The notes below the pieces were generated by a model. That model made no database searches. It was not told where the DNA came from and worked only from the letters and a program-made list of their open reading frames with translations. Position numbers and translations under genes: made by a program. 64,000 nucleotides of DNA. It comes from Anaerolineales bacterium UBA2395 (GTDB lineage Bacteria > Chloroflexota > Anaerolineae > Anaerolineales > Villigracilaceae). Below are positions 47,965-55,922 of the stretch, in pieces (the stretch's first letter is position 1; every line of letters starts with the position of its first letter). The stretch lies in contig DDSH01000020.1 of assembly GCA_002343775.1 (NCBI GenBank), positions 96,498-160,497 of the forward strand, read 5' to 3'.

Positions 47965-50697
47965 TTACTTTTTGCCTTTTGCTTTTTTCTCTTTCACTTC
48001 TTCCACATGCGTTTCATGCACTTCCACTTCTTCATATCCAGTCACCATGGCTCGCATGGCTTCCATTGGAGTGGCGCCGGTGGTGGTCATGTAGACATGG
48101 ACAAGGATGAAGGTGGCGAACATCCACGCGATCAATGAGTGGAACGGCGCAAGGAAGGGCAACCCGCCGAGCGCATCGGCAAAGGTCGGGAACTTCTGCA
48201 CACCCCACATCAACGCGCCGGTGATCATTTGCAACGGCAGCAGCACATTCAAAATTCCAAAATAAGTGAAATGCTGAATCGGGTTCATGCGGCGGGTGGG
48301 CGTCTTTTCGAACGGATGCGGCTCGCCTTTGAAAATGCCGTTGATGTAATACTTCGCCTGCACCATGGCATCGTCAAAGAAACCATATGGGCGCGGAATA
48401 TATTCCTGCATTCGGTCCGTGGCAATGTGATAGAAGACCGAGAGCAACGCGTTCACAACCAGCACCACCGCCACAACATTGTGAACCGTCACCATACCGC
48501 GGAAGGAGAACGCACCGAAGATATCGGGTCGGTGGATGACCAAACCAGTGAGCAAAAGGATGATGATGGCAGAGGTCTGAAGCCAATGCCAGAAGCGGCG
48601 GTACGCATCGTACATGTAGACGCGCTCGGTTCTGGCATGACCTTTGGGCTGTTTCCGCCCTGCGAGGTATCTCATTGTCCCATGCCCAAGCACACCGAAA
48701 AGCGACCCAACGAATGCCAGCGCGCCGAACCAGTCGATCCAACTCACGCGGCTGGAGCCGAAGACATACATACCGTCGTTGGCGGGGACGGGTTGGTAAT
48801 ACAACGCGCCATCTTCACCAGTGATGAATTCACCCGTGCCATTGACGTTATTATCCAGGTCAAACTTGGGTATCACAGGCGCAGAGTTGGCGAGTTTAAT
48901 CGGTTGCGAGATGCGCGAGTCAGCATTGTGACAGGCTTTGCAGTCATTGACGGCGTATTCGCCCCTGGTCACGTTGTGGTTGATGCTGTACGGCTGCACC
49001 ATACCTTCCATGCGGACGTTGTTTAGTCCGAGGGAGGTTAATTTGGCTTTGACTGTTTCTTCTTGTGTTGAATTGCTAATGACCAATTCCGAGTTGCTCA
49101 ATTGCTCATCGCCATTTGCATCGAACGCAGCGACAATATCAGCGGCATATTTGTCATTTTCGAGGAAAGCGGCTTCGAGGTCTATTTGGCGAACCGGGCG
49201 GGTGTTGCCATTGGCGTCTTCGTAGACCCAATAGAAAGAGGTAATTAAGTTGTACGGGGCGAGTAGTGTATCGCCGTCTATATTGGTGCGGTTGAGTAGA
49301 ACGGGTTCGTAGCCGGTCACCAAGGAGGTTACTTCGTTGGGTGCGCCTTCAATGCCTCGGCAGTTCGAGACGGCTTCGCCTTCCACCGTCACAACTGTCC
49401 AGTCGTAGGTTTGGATGGCGGGTGCATACATCTGCGGGACATGGCAGGTTTCACAGGCGACGGCGTCCATGTGGGTTTCGATGTAGGGCAGCCAGTCGGC
49501 GTGACCTTCTTTGAAGTCGTGGCAATTCTCGCAGCGGCGCATGGTGCCTTTATATTCCGGCGCGAGGTTGAATTGGGCGCTTTCGCCGCGGGCAAAGTTA
49601 TGGTCGGGGCGTTCAAGGTATTCGCCGATTTCCAACAAGCGCGGATCGTAGATCAGGTGACCCGGGTTGTTGCTTTGCAGTTCGCTGGCATGGGCTGGAT
49701 TGTTCAATGAGTAGTGACAATCGGTGCATTGCAGTTGGCGTTCTGCGTGAATATCCCATGAGCGATTAAGGTCGTTCTTGTTCGAGAGGTTTACGCCAGA
49801 GGCATTGATGCGCTGTCCCGAGACGACCTGTCCGGTAGTCGCCGTATGCGGATAGTCAAGATCGCAGGCGGTGAAGGTCAGTGGGTCTTCGGTGGCATGT
49901 ACTTCACCGTGACAAGCGGCGCAGTTGTTATTGTTGGGGTCTTGAATGCCAAGTGTTACGTTCTGAATTTCGCCATTTTCATTGAAGGCTGCGGGGTTGT
50001 ACGCCCAGCCCTCTGCTGTTTGTTCGACAATATTCAAACCGAAGAGGGTGGCGGTGTTGGCGTTGCCAAACTCACCGCTTTGAATGGCTTCCACGCGGGC
50101 TTCGTTGTTGGGCGTTTCAAGGTGGCAGAGGAAGCAGTTCATTTCCATCGTGCCCGATTCGCCCCAATTCCAAGTGGAGACGGTTCCATTCTCGTTGAGG
50201 ATGGCGGTTTCGGGGTTCGCTTTGCTGGGGGCGAGGTCGGTGAGGGTTTCGCCTGTGCGGGCGGTTTCAGCCGGTCCGCCGCCGACGATGCGGCTGCCAT
50301 TGAGCATCAGCCATTCGGCGGTGCTGAGGTCGAGGCGTTCATCGTTTGCGGTAGAGAGGAAGCGATAGGTCATCGGGTCCCATGCGCCGAAAAGACCGTT
50401 GCCGTTGTCGAGCGTTGTTGCGTTGGAGACGTAGTCGTTCAAGCCGAGGTCGGAGTGGAAGGCGTGAGTTTGGATGAACTCGGTATCGTGGCACTGTCCG
50501 CAGGTTTGCATGGTGGAGACGGTGCCATTGCTTTCGAGTACGTTTACGCCTTTCGCATCGAGCAGGGCAAAGTCTGGGTGAATGACGGAGGCTTGAGGGG
50601 CGGGGGTAGGTTTGGGCGCGGCAAGAGCCGTTCCAATTCCGATGGCGAGGGCGAGGAGGAGAAGTCCGGTGAGGGTGGGGAGTAGGTATCGTTTCAT
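47965..50697 (-). CDS. Heptaheme cytochrome c fused to cytochrome b-like membrane domain
   Basis: 910 residues. Signal peptide or anchor at 1-27. Seven CXXCH sites: residues 66-70, 188-192, 259-263, 324-328, 389-393, 415-419 and 586-590. An EF-hand-like loop DANGDEQLSNSE lies at 526-537. Residues about 650-890 hold five or so membrane segments with conserved His (FWHWLQTSA, MVTVHNVVAVV, LLSVFYHIAT, PFHSLIAW, LVHVYM), as in a diheme cytochrome b. The layout suggests transfer of electrons between a periplasm-side heme chain and quinone in the membrane. The tail is charged (KEKKAKGKK). Works with the octaheme protein encoded just upstream. Confidence 0.88.
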   Translation of the reverse strand: MKRYLLPTLTGLLLLALAIGIGTALAAPKPTPAPQASVIHPDFALLDAKGVNVLESNGTVSTMQTCGQCHDTEFIQTHAFHSDLGLNDYVSNATTLDNGNGLFGAWDPMTYRFLSTANDERLDLSTAEWLMLNGSRIVGGGPAETARTGETLTDLAPSKANPETAILNENGTVSTWNWGESGTMEMNCFLCHLETPNNEARVEAIQSGEFGNANTATLFGLNIVEQTAEGWAYNPAAFNENGEIQNVTLGIQDPNNNNCAACHGEVHATEDPLTFTACDLDYPHTATTGQVVSGQRINASGVNLSNKNDLNRSWDIHAERQLQCTDCHYSLNNPAHASELQSNNPGHLIYDPRLLEIGEYLERPDHNFARGESAQFNLAPEYKGTMRRCENCHDFKEGHADWLPYIETHMDAVACETCHVPQMYAPAIQTYDWTVVTVEGEAVSNCRGIEGAPNEVTSLVTGYEPVLLNRTNIDGDTLLAPYNLITSFYWVYEDANGNTRPVRQIDLEAAFLENDKYAADIVAAFDANGDEQLSNSELVISNSTQEETVKAKLTSLGLNNVRMEGMVQPYSINHNVTRGEYAVNDCKACHNADSRISQPIKLANSAPVIPKFDLDNNVNGTGEFITGEDGALYYQPVPANDGMYVFGSSRVSWIDWFGALAFVGSLFGVLGHGTMRYLAGRKQPKGHARTERVYMYDAYRRFWHWLQTSAIIILLLTGLVIHRPDIFGAFSFRGMVTVHNVVAVVLVVNALLSVFYHIATDRMQEYIPRPYGFFDDAMVQAKYYINGIFKGEPHPFEKTPTRRMNPIQHFTYFGILNVLLPLQMITGALMWGVQKFPTFADALGGLPFLAPFHSLIAWMFATFILVHVYMTTTGATPMEAMRAMVTGYEEVEVHETHVEEVKEKKAKGKK

Positions 50698-50710
50698 GGT
50701 TGTGTCCTGT

Positions 50711-50765
50711 AGAGAATTGGTGATTGGTCATTGGAGATTTGAAAATCTCTAATCTCTAATCGCCA
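50711..50765. repeat. Intergenic stem-loop, AATTGG/CTCTAATC type
   Basis: Imperfect stem of AATTGG...GGAGATTT and AAATCTCT...CCAATT, with repeated CTCTAATC words, filling the gap between the octaheme and heptaheme genes. Confidence 0.6.
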
Positions 50766-50766
50766 A

Positions 50767-52203
50767 TTACTTCCTCCCTCCCCATTCGATCGGGTCGCCG
50801 GGGTAGCCGAGGGCTTCCCAGTCCATGCGCCCGTTTTCGCCGTGGCAAGATTCACATTGCAGGGCGTTTTCGGCAGGTTGTACCATGTGGGTGGTGGGCC
50901 AGTACATGTAGGTTTCTGCGAATCCGTAGGAGCCGCTGTAGGGCAACCCCATGCGTTCTTCGGCGAGTTCAAATGCGGCGTTCCAATCGAATACGCTCCA
51001 GAAGCCGCCTTCGCCAGAGGTGATGGGCGCCAGCAAGTAGTTGTTTACGGTGTCGTAGGGCTGTTTGGCGATGTGCAGTTTGAAGGGTGATATTTTCGCT
51101 TTGGGGTCTTCAATGCTGCCGGCGGGGATGTTCATGTAGGTGATGCCGTCTGCGTTGACGGGGTCGCCGAGCAGGTAACGGTATTCGTTGCTGCCGTTGT
51201 ACCAAAGATAGGTGGGGGCGAAGTCGCGTTCGTAGGTGAACTCGCCTTTGATCTTAAGGTAGGTAAAGTGGTCGTCTTCGCGTCCTTCTTGACCTGCTTG
51301 CGACCAGTCCCATGTGGTTTTGGTGGGGTCTTCGAGCGCCATGTTGGGGATGTGGCAGGTTTGGCAGGCAACAGCGGCGAGGTGGGTGTCAATGCGTTCA
51401 TCGCCATGTTTTTGATTTACGTGGCATTGTTCGCAGGAGACTTGTTCTGAGTCTTCGATGGTGTAGTTATCGGTCAACAAACGCCCAAGGATTTGATGAT
51501 CTTCCGTCCAGTGGCAGTCTGTGCAGACCATGTTGTGTTCGCCGCCCATATGGACGTCGAGCGCTTCGTTGGGGAAGTAGAGGCTTTCGTCGAGGTCGCC
51601 GTGTTTTACGCCGTTGCCGCCGCCGCCGTCGAAGTGACAGGTTCCGCAGTTGTCGCGGCTGGTGGCGCGCACTGAGCGGGCTGCGGTGAGCAGGTCTATG
51701 CCTTCGGCGGGGTTGCCGTATTCACCTTTGGCGTACAGTCCCATATCGGCGTGACATGCGAGACAGTCCACGTTTTCGGGGTTGGCTTGTTGGGTTTCTT
51801 TGCCTTCCTCCCAGCCGTAGCCTGCGTGGCAGGACATACATTTATTCTCGTTACCTTGCGAGCTGATGCAAAAGTTGTTGATCTGGTTGGCTTTGCCAAT
51901 GGTGACCGGTTCATCGCGCCAGGGAACTTCATACTCTTTTGATTCCCATGTCCAGTGGGTGGTTGCCATTAATTTGGTGGCGGCGTCTTCATGGCATTCG
52001 AGGCAGGCGCGCGTCACGTCTTGCCCGGTTTGGAAGTCGCCGTTGACGATGTCAGAGTGGTCGACATGAACGGCTTTGACGGGAAGGTACGCCGCAGGGT
52101 CATTGGCTTTTTGGGCACGGGGTAGGAAGTACAGGATGGGAACGAGAATCAGCAACAAAATGCCGAGCAGGCCCAAGGTCCAGGTTGGGAAGCGTTGTTT
52201 CAT
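50767..52203 (-). CDS. Octaheme cytochrome c, tetrathionate reductase (OTR)-like
   Basis: 478 residues with an N-terminal membrane anchor/signal (GLLGILLLILVPILYFL). Eight CXXCH motifs: residues 67-71, 122-126, 147-151, 186-190, 227-231, 257-261, 280-284 and 450-454. Size and heme count fit the octaheme tetrathionate reductase family, known in Shewanella to reduce tetrathionate, nitrite and hydroxylamine in vitro. The neighbours (YeeE/YedE sulfur transporters) favour a sulfur compound. Next to it is a cytochrome b-fused heptaheme partner that could link it to quinone. Transcribed from the ArsR gene, with an ATGA overlap. Confidence 0.85.
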   Translation of the reverse strand: MKQRFPTWTLGLLGILLLILVPILYFLPRAQKANDPAAYLPVKAVHVDHSDIVNGDFQTGQDVTRACLECHEDAATKLMATTHWTWESKEYEVPWRDEPVTIGKANQINNFCISSQGNENKCMSCHAGYGWEEGKETQQANPENVDCLACHADMGLYAKGEYGNPAEGIDLLTAARSVRATSRDNCGTCHFDGGGGNGVKHGDLDESLYFPNEALDVHMGGEHNMVCTDCHWTEDHQILGRLLTDNYTIEDSEQVSCEQCHVNQKHGDERIDTHLAAVACQTCHIPNMALEDPTKTTWDWSQAGQEGREDDHFTYLKIKGEFTYERDFAPTYLWYNGSNEYRYLLGDPVNADGITYMNIPAGSIEDPKAKISPFKLHIAKQPYDTVNNYLLAPITSGEGGFWSVFDWNAAFELAEERMGLPYSGSYGFAETYMYWPTTHMVQPAENALQCESCHGENGRMDWEALGYPGDPIEWGGRK

Positions 52204-52547
52204 ACATTCTCCTGAATGGTTTCGTTGATCAGGTTGGATTGATAAGCAAGGCGGTCGCGCATGATGCTGCGCATCAGGTCCAACGCCTGAATGAGTCTGG
52301 AATCGCTGAGGTGATACGTGATGGTAGTTCCAGCGCGGATGGTGTATACGAGCCCGCGTTCCCGGAGAATCTTTAGGTGGCGCGAGGTGGTAGGCTGGTT
52401 GATCCCAAGCTCGACGGAAAGTTCAGTCACGTTTCTTGGACCGTCACTCAGGGCATACAAAATTAAGAGACGGCTGGGATCTGAGAGAGCCGCGCAAAAA
52501 TTGGCTTCCAGTTGGGTGATTTCCTGCTGCAGGGTTTGGTTTATCAT
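52200..52547 (-). CDS. ArsR family transcriptional regulator
   Basis: 115 residues. Winged helix: SDPSRLLILYALSDGPRNVTELSVEL, then GINQPTTSRHLKILRERGLV. Only one Cys (NFCAALSDPS) is present, so it lacks the two-Cys sulfide/persulfide sensing pair of BigR/SqrR. The gene is first in the redox unit and overlaps the octaheme gene by ATGA, so it likely controls its own operon. Confidence 0.88.
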   Translation of the reverse strand: MINQTLQQEITQLEANFCAALSDPSRLLILYALSDGPRNVTELSVELGINQPTTSRHLKILRERGLVYTIRAGTTITYHLSDSRLIQALDLMRSIMRDRLAYQSNLINETIQENV

Positions 52548-52561
52548 AAAGAAACCTTCTT

Positions 52562-52581
52562 ATATGCGAATAAACGAATAT
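52562..52581. promoter_or_regulatory. Candidate ArsR operator
   Basis: ATATGCG-N6-CGAATAT, an inverted repeat with one mismatch, 15 bases before the ArsR start in the expected promoter region; ArsR-family sites are often this length and AT-rich. Confidence 0.4.
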
Positions 52582-52668
52582 TTATAAACAATCATAATAT
52601 TGTGAAAGTTTGTACAAAAGTGGTGTGTGTCATATTTTGCTGTGTTTAATGTCACATTAATTTCAGGG

Positions 52669-52674
52669 TATAAT
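52669..52674 (+). promoter_or_regulatory. -10 box of the XRE-cupin gene
   Basis: TATAAT with a weak TTTAAT 18 bases earlier. The 167-base gap to the divergent ArsR gene also holds the candidate operator. Confidence 0.4.
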
Positions 52675-52714
52675 TTTTGGAGGTTTAATAACAAAAATTC
52701 TGATAAGGACGAAC

Positions 52715-53329
52715 ATGCCTGCTTACGAACGGGAAGCACTTTCAATCAGTGTAGCCACGCGACTGCGTGAATTACGCGAAGGACGTGGAATTTCGATGCG
52801 TTCGCTCGCCGCCAAAAGCGGGCTTTCTGCTAATGCACTTTCGATGATCGAACGCGGGAAAACCTCGCCATCAGTGAGTACGCTTTACAAATTGGCGGAT
52901 GCGCTGGGGGTTTCCATTACAACATTTTTCGAGTTGGAACAGGAGAAGAAGCAGGCGGTTTTTCTGAAGCATGACGAGCGCTCACGGATGCCCTTCACGC
53001 GCGGCATTTTTGAGGCTTTGGGCGGGGAGCAGTTCTCAGGGCGCGTCGAACCATTTATGCTGACACTGGAGAGCGGCGCTTCGTGTGGACCTCATGATGT
53101 GGTGCACACCGGTCATGAGTTTGTGTATTGTCTGCGGGGGCAGTTGGATTACTTTGTCGAGAAGGATATCTACCATCTTGAGCCGGGGGATAGTCTGTTA
53201 TTTGCAACCAAGCTGCGTCATCGCTGGCGAAACCCTGGCTCTACTGTGACCAATGCGCTGATCATTATTTCCGGATTTTCGGAAGGCGAGCAGCCCAATG
53301 TTATGCATCGCCGCAATGAAGATACCTAG
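52715..53329 (+). CDS. XRE family regulator with C-terminal cupin domain
   Basis: 204 residues. HTH_XRE at about 13-68 (LRELREGRGISMRSLAAKSG, LSANALSMIERGKTSPSVST). A cupin domain covers about 105-190: HTGHEFVYCLRGQLDYFV and LEPGDSLLFATKLRHRWRNPG, with His and Glu that often bind a metal. Such regulators sense small molecules. Divergent from the redox unit, so it might influence it; the target is unknown. Confidence 0.88.
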   Translation: MPAYEREALSISVATRLRELREGRGISMRSLAAKSGLSANALSMIERGKTSPSVSTLYKLADALGVSITTFFELEQEKKQAVFLKHDERSRMPFTRGIFEALGGEQFSGRVEPFMLTLESGASCGPHDVVHTGHEFVYCLRGQLDYFVEKDIYHLEPGDSLLFATKLRHRWRNPGSTVTNALIIISGFSEGEQPNVMHRRNEDT

Positions 53330-53394
53330 CTGGAAAATTTTGGAGCGGATACCATTCCATTTCTGATAAGGATATGCTGTTTAGTAAGAATCGA

Positions 53395-53440
53395 AAAACC
53401 GCAAGCGCGGCAGGATTAATGTCGCGTTTGCGGTTTTTTT
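53395..53440 (+). terminator. Rho-independent terminator
   Basis: Fifteen-bp stem (53395-53409 with 53423-53437) ending in a T run. A G:T or mismatch lies in the middle. Convergent gene end. Confidence 0.88.
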
Positions 53441-53468
53441 GTTTATTCCAAGGATCCGTGGGGAAGGT

Positions 53469-53837
53469 TTATCTAGATTCCAGTGCGGCGGTTATTTTTT
53501 CTGAAAGTTCGTCCGGGTGGAAAGGTTTCGAGAGATAATCATTCGCGCCCGCTCCGAACGCGACCGCGCGGCTGTCGCTGTCATCAAGTGCGGTAACAAT
53601 GATGATTGGAGTGCGTGAAAACTCCGGCAGTTCGCGCAACATTCGGCACACTCGAAAGCCATCGGGCTGGGGCATCATCAGATCGAGCAGGATCAAATCC
53701 GGCACGACCAAACGGGCAGTTTCTATGGCTTTGGCGCTGTCATTGACCGCGGTCGTTTCGTAACCCTCGGAGCGAAGGATCTTGTCGAGCAGATCGGTTA
53801 CCAGTTTGTCGTCATCTACCATCAAAATCTTTGTCAT
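53469..53837 (-). CDS. Stand-alone response regulator receiver domain
   Basis: 122 residues, one REC domain without an output. VDDDK, the phospho-acceptor in LILLDLMMPQPDG, TALD and the Lys in YLSKPFHPDEL are all present. Very similar in layout to the next two upstream genes. Likely a CheY-like partner-binding or phosphotransfer protein. Confidence 0.9.
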   Translation of the reverse strand: MTKILMVDDDKLVTDLLDKILRSEGYETTAVNDSAKAIETARLVVPDLILLDLMMPQPDGFRVCRMLRELPEFSRTPIIIVTALDDSDSRAVAFGAGANDYLSKPFHPDELSEKITAALESR

Positions 53838-53933
53838 GTTGTTTTCCAGAATGTTTGCGTGATATTGAGAACTTCAGCATGATACAGGCAAATACAATAT
53901 CGGGCAAGATATTTTGCACCGTTCCGGTGCGAT

Positions 53934-54299
53934 TTATTTGGCAAGGATATGGTTGATCTGACGGTTGAGCTCGTTGGGATAGATCGGTTTCGTGAAAAAC
54001 TCGTTCGCCCCGGCATTGAACGCATCCTTTTTGGTGCCTTCATCATTGAGGGCGGAAACCATGATGACAGGGATATGACTGATGGCAGGATCGGACTTGA
54101 TCAGCTTGCAGATCGCAATCCCGTTGATCTCCGCCATCATAATGTCCAGCAGGACCACGTCAGGCAGGATGGATTCAACCGCCTTGATGGCATTTCGGCT
54201 CTCGCTGACCGAATAGGGAGTATGGCCGCCTGACCTGATGACATTTTCCAGAAGTTTTATGGTTTCGAGATCATCATCTACTATTAATATTTTTGCCAT
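53934..54299 (-). CDS. Stand-alone response regulator receiver domain
   Basis: 121 residues, REC only: VDDDLE, LLDIMMAEING, SALND, FFTKPIYPNEL. Second of three tandem receivers. Separated from its neighbours by about 70-95 bases, so each may have its own control. Confidence 0.9.
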   Translation of the reverse strand: MAKILIVDDDLETIKLLENVIRSGGHTPYSVSESRNAIKAVESILPDVVLLDIMMAEINGIAICKLIKSDPAISHIPVIMVSALNDEGTKKDAFNAGANEFFTKPIYPNELNRQINHILAK

Positions 54300-54366
54300 G
54301 GTCTTCTCCGTTATGTGGATTTGAGTAACTTACCGAACAAATTCAACGAAAATTTTTGGTCAGGGG

Positions 54367-54732
54367 TCAATCCATGGAATTGATCAGGGCATCCACCTTT
54401 GCCGCCAATTCGTCGAGGTTAAAAGGCTTGGCTAAATAGTCGTTCGCGCCAAATGTGGTCGCCTTGCTGTTGCTATTGTCCAGAGCAGTGATGATCAAGA
54501 TCGGGGTGTGCGCGAATTTCGGGTCGGCGCGCAGCAGCCTGCAAAGCGTGAAGCCGTCTGGGTGGGGCATCATAATATCCAGAATAAAAAGGTCGGGGTG
54601 GGTTGCATTCGCTGCCTGGAGAGCTTTCGCACTTTGGTTAATGGCAATGACCTGATAGCCGGCTGCTGAAAGATAGCGGCTTAGCAGGGTTGTGACCTTT
54701 TCGTCATCATCCACGATCATAATTCGCGACAT
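54367..54732 (-). CDS. Stand-alone response regulator receiver domain
   Basis: 121 residues, REC only: VDDDEK, ILDIMMPHPDG, TALDNSNSKATTFG, YLAKPFNLDEL. Closest to the 53469 gene (PHPDGFTLCRLLRADPKF versus PQPDGFRVCRMLRELPEF), so they are probably recent duplicates. No kinase lies next to it. Confidence 0.9.
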   Translation of the reverse strand: MSRIMIVDDDEKVTTLLSRYLSAAGYQVIAINQSAKALQAANATHPDLFILDIMMPHPDGFTLCRLLRADPKFAHTPILIITALDNSNSKATTFGANDYLAKPFNLDELAAKVDALINSMD

Positions 54733-55122
54733 GAAGTTTTCCTACCGCGCCCGCAAGATATCCGGACTTTCCTGCACAGCGCAATTATACTCGTTGAAAT
54801 CGAAATTGTTGCTGATAGAACGGCCTGGACGGCAGGCATTTTATACCGCTAGGGAATTCTGACGACCAAGGCGGGCTGCATTTTACATCGTTCCCGGCAT
54901 GGAGTTTAGCAAAAAGTGTACTACTCTACCCTTGAATCTAACCAAAAATCATTGAAATTCGATATTAAATTCAAAATGTAGGTTTCCTTATATCTTTTAC
55001 ACCAGATTTCCAGCCTATTGAATTTTTTTCCAAACATTCTATACTATAAGAGTATCGTATTCCGTTCTCTCATCGAGAAGTTTCGTTATGAAGCGGAAGT
55101 TTAATGGTGAAAGGAGAAATCA
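54733..55122. other. Intergenic gap with promoter for the PilZ gene
   Basis: 390 bases, AT-rich, no ORF or RNA gene seen. A plus-strand promoter TTGAAT (55018-55023), 16 bases, TATACT (55040-55045) fits the PilZ gene; AAAGGAG precedes its start. Confidence 0.6.
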
Positions 55123-55485
55123 ATGAGTCTCGATTCGGAACGACGCAAGCAAAAGCGCCGAAAATGCGCGTATTACATGCAGGTTGTGGATGCAAATACC
55201 CTTCAGTTGATCGGGTATCTTTCCGATATCAGTTTGATCGGCATCAAGGTGGATACCGGCAAACCGCTGCCGGTCAATACGAATTTTAAGATGCGCATCG
55301 ACCTCACCACAGATTTGGCGAACAAAACCTATCTGATCTTCAACGGTCGCAGCCGCTGGTGTGAAGCGGATAAATTTGAGCCGAACTCCTTTAACGTGGG
55401 TTTTGAAGTCGACATTCTATCACGTGAGGATACCGCCATCTTCCAGCGCATGTACAACCAATATGGGATGGATATCCGTCAATAA
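55123..55485 (+). CDS. PilZ domain protein
   Basis: 120 residues. The N-terminal arginine motif RRKQKRRK and the later DISLIGIKV (D/NxSxxG) match the c-di-GMP-binding signature of PilZ, on a single small domain. Binding c-di-GMP is expected but not shown. No diguanylate cyclase with an intact active site is in this window, so the signal source is elsewhere. Confidence 0.82.
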   Translation: MSLDSERRKQKRRKCAYYMQVVDANTLQLIGYLSDISLIGIKVDTGKPLPVNTNFKMRIDLTTDLANKTYLIFNGRSRWCEADKFEPNSFNVGFEVDILSREDTAIFQRMYNQYGMDIRQ

Positions 55486-55502
55486 ACCGAACCTTTATCT
55501 GC

Positions 55503-55542
55503 GAAGAATGGGGCAGTTTGAAATTGGGCTGCCCCATTCTTC
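55503..55542. terminator. Stem-loop between convergent genes
   Basis: Perfect 14-bp stem GAAGAATGGGGCAG / CTGCCCCATTCTTC. No T run, and the right arm overlaps the stop of the gene at 55541. Confidence 0.65.
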
Positions 55543-55843
55543 ACTCCGATGAACTTCCCCTATAAAGCAGGGACTCGCTTTCCGTCCAGCCTTCGCAACG
55601 AGTGTCTATGGCTTTGTATTCTTTTGCAAAGACAGATAGGAACGCTTCATACTCCTGTCCGGATGTCCAACGATCCAGAGTGAGGTACCGCCGGGGATTT
55701 TGCTCATCGCGGAGCAGTTCCGTCCCCAAATAACCGCGTCCTTTTTTGAACAAAGTTGCCCAGTCTCCGTCTGGTGCGTAGAATTGCATGAAGTCATCCA
55801 GATACGCTTCTTTAACGCGATATTCCCAGATCACGATAAACAT
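55541..55843 (-). CDS. Small protein of the antibiotic biosynthesis monooxygenase (ABM) fold type
   Basis: 100 residues, an alpha/beta dimeric barrel-like sequence: FIVIWEYRVKEAYLDDFMQF at the start and LTLDRWTSGQEYEAF in the middle. This shape is common to ABM/quinol monooxygenase proteins; a true enzyme function is not shown. Confidence 0.6.
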   Translation of the reverse strand: MFIVIWEYRVKEAYLDDFMQFYAPDGDWATLFKKGRGYLGTELLRDEQNPRRYLTLDRWTSGQEYEAFLSVFAKEYKAIDTRCEGWTESESLLYRGSSSE

Positions 55844-55922
55844 ATACCAATAATTTACCGGTCAGCATTACGAGGCGGAGCGATTGGCTGTAGAGATGTT
55901 GCAGGGGATCATAAAGTAATTC

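Noticed and set aside
48139..49026. Plus-strand frame of 295 codons opposite the heptaheme gene
   Set aside because: Shadow frame; the other strand has seven heme sites and membrane segments.
52200..52547. Persulfide sensor of the BigR/SqrR type
   Set aside because: Only one Cys is present, so the two-Cys switch cannot form, despite the sulfur context.
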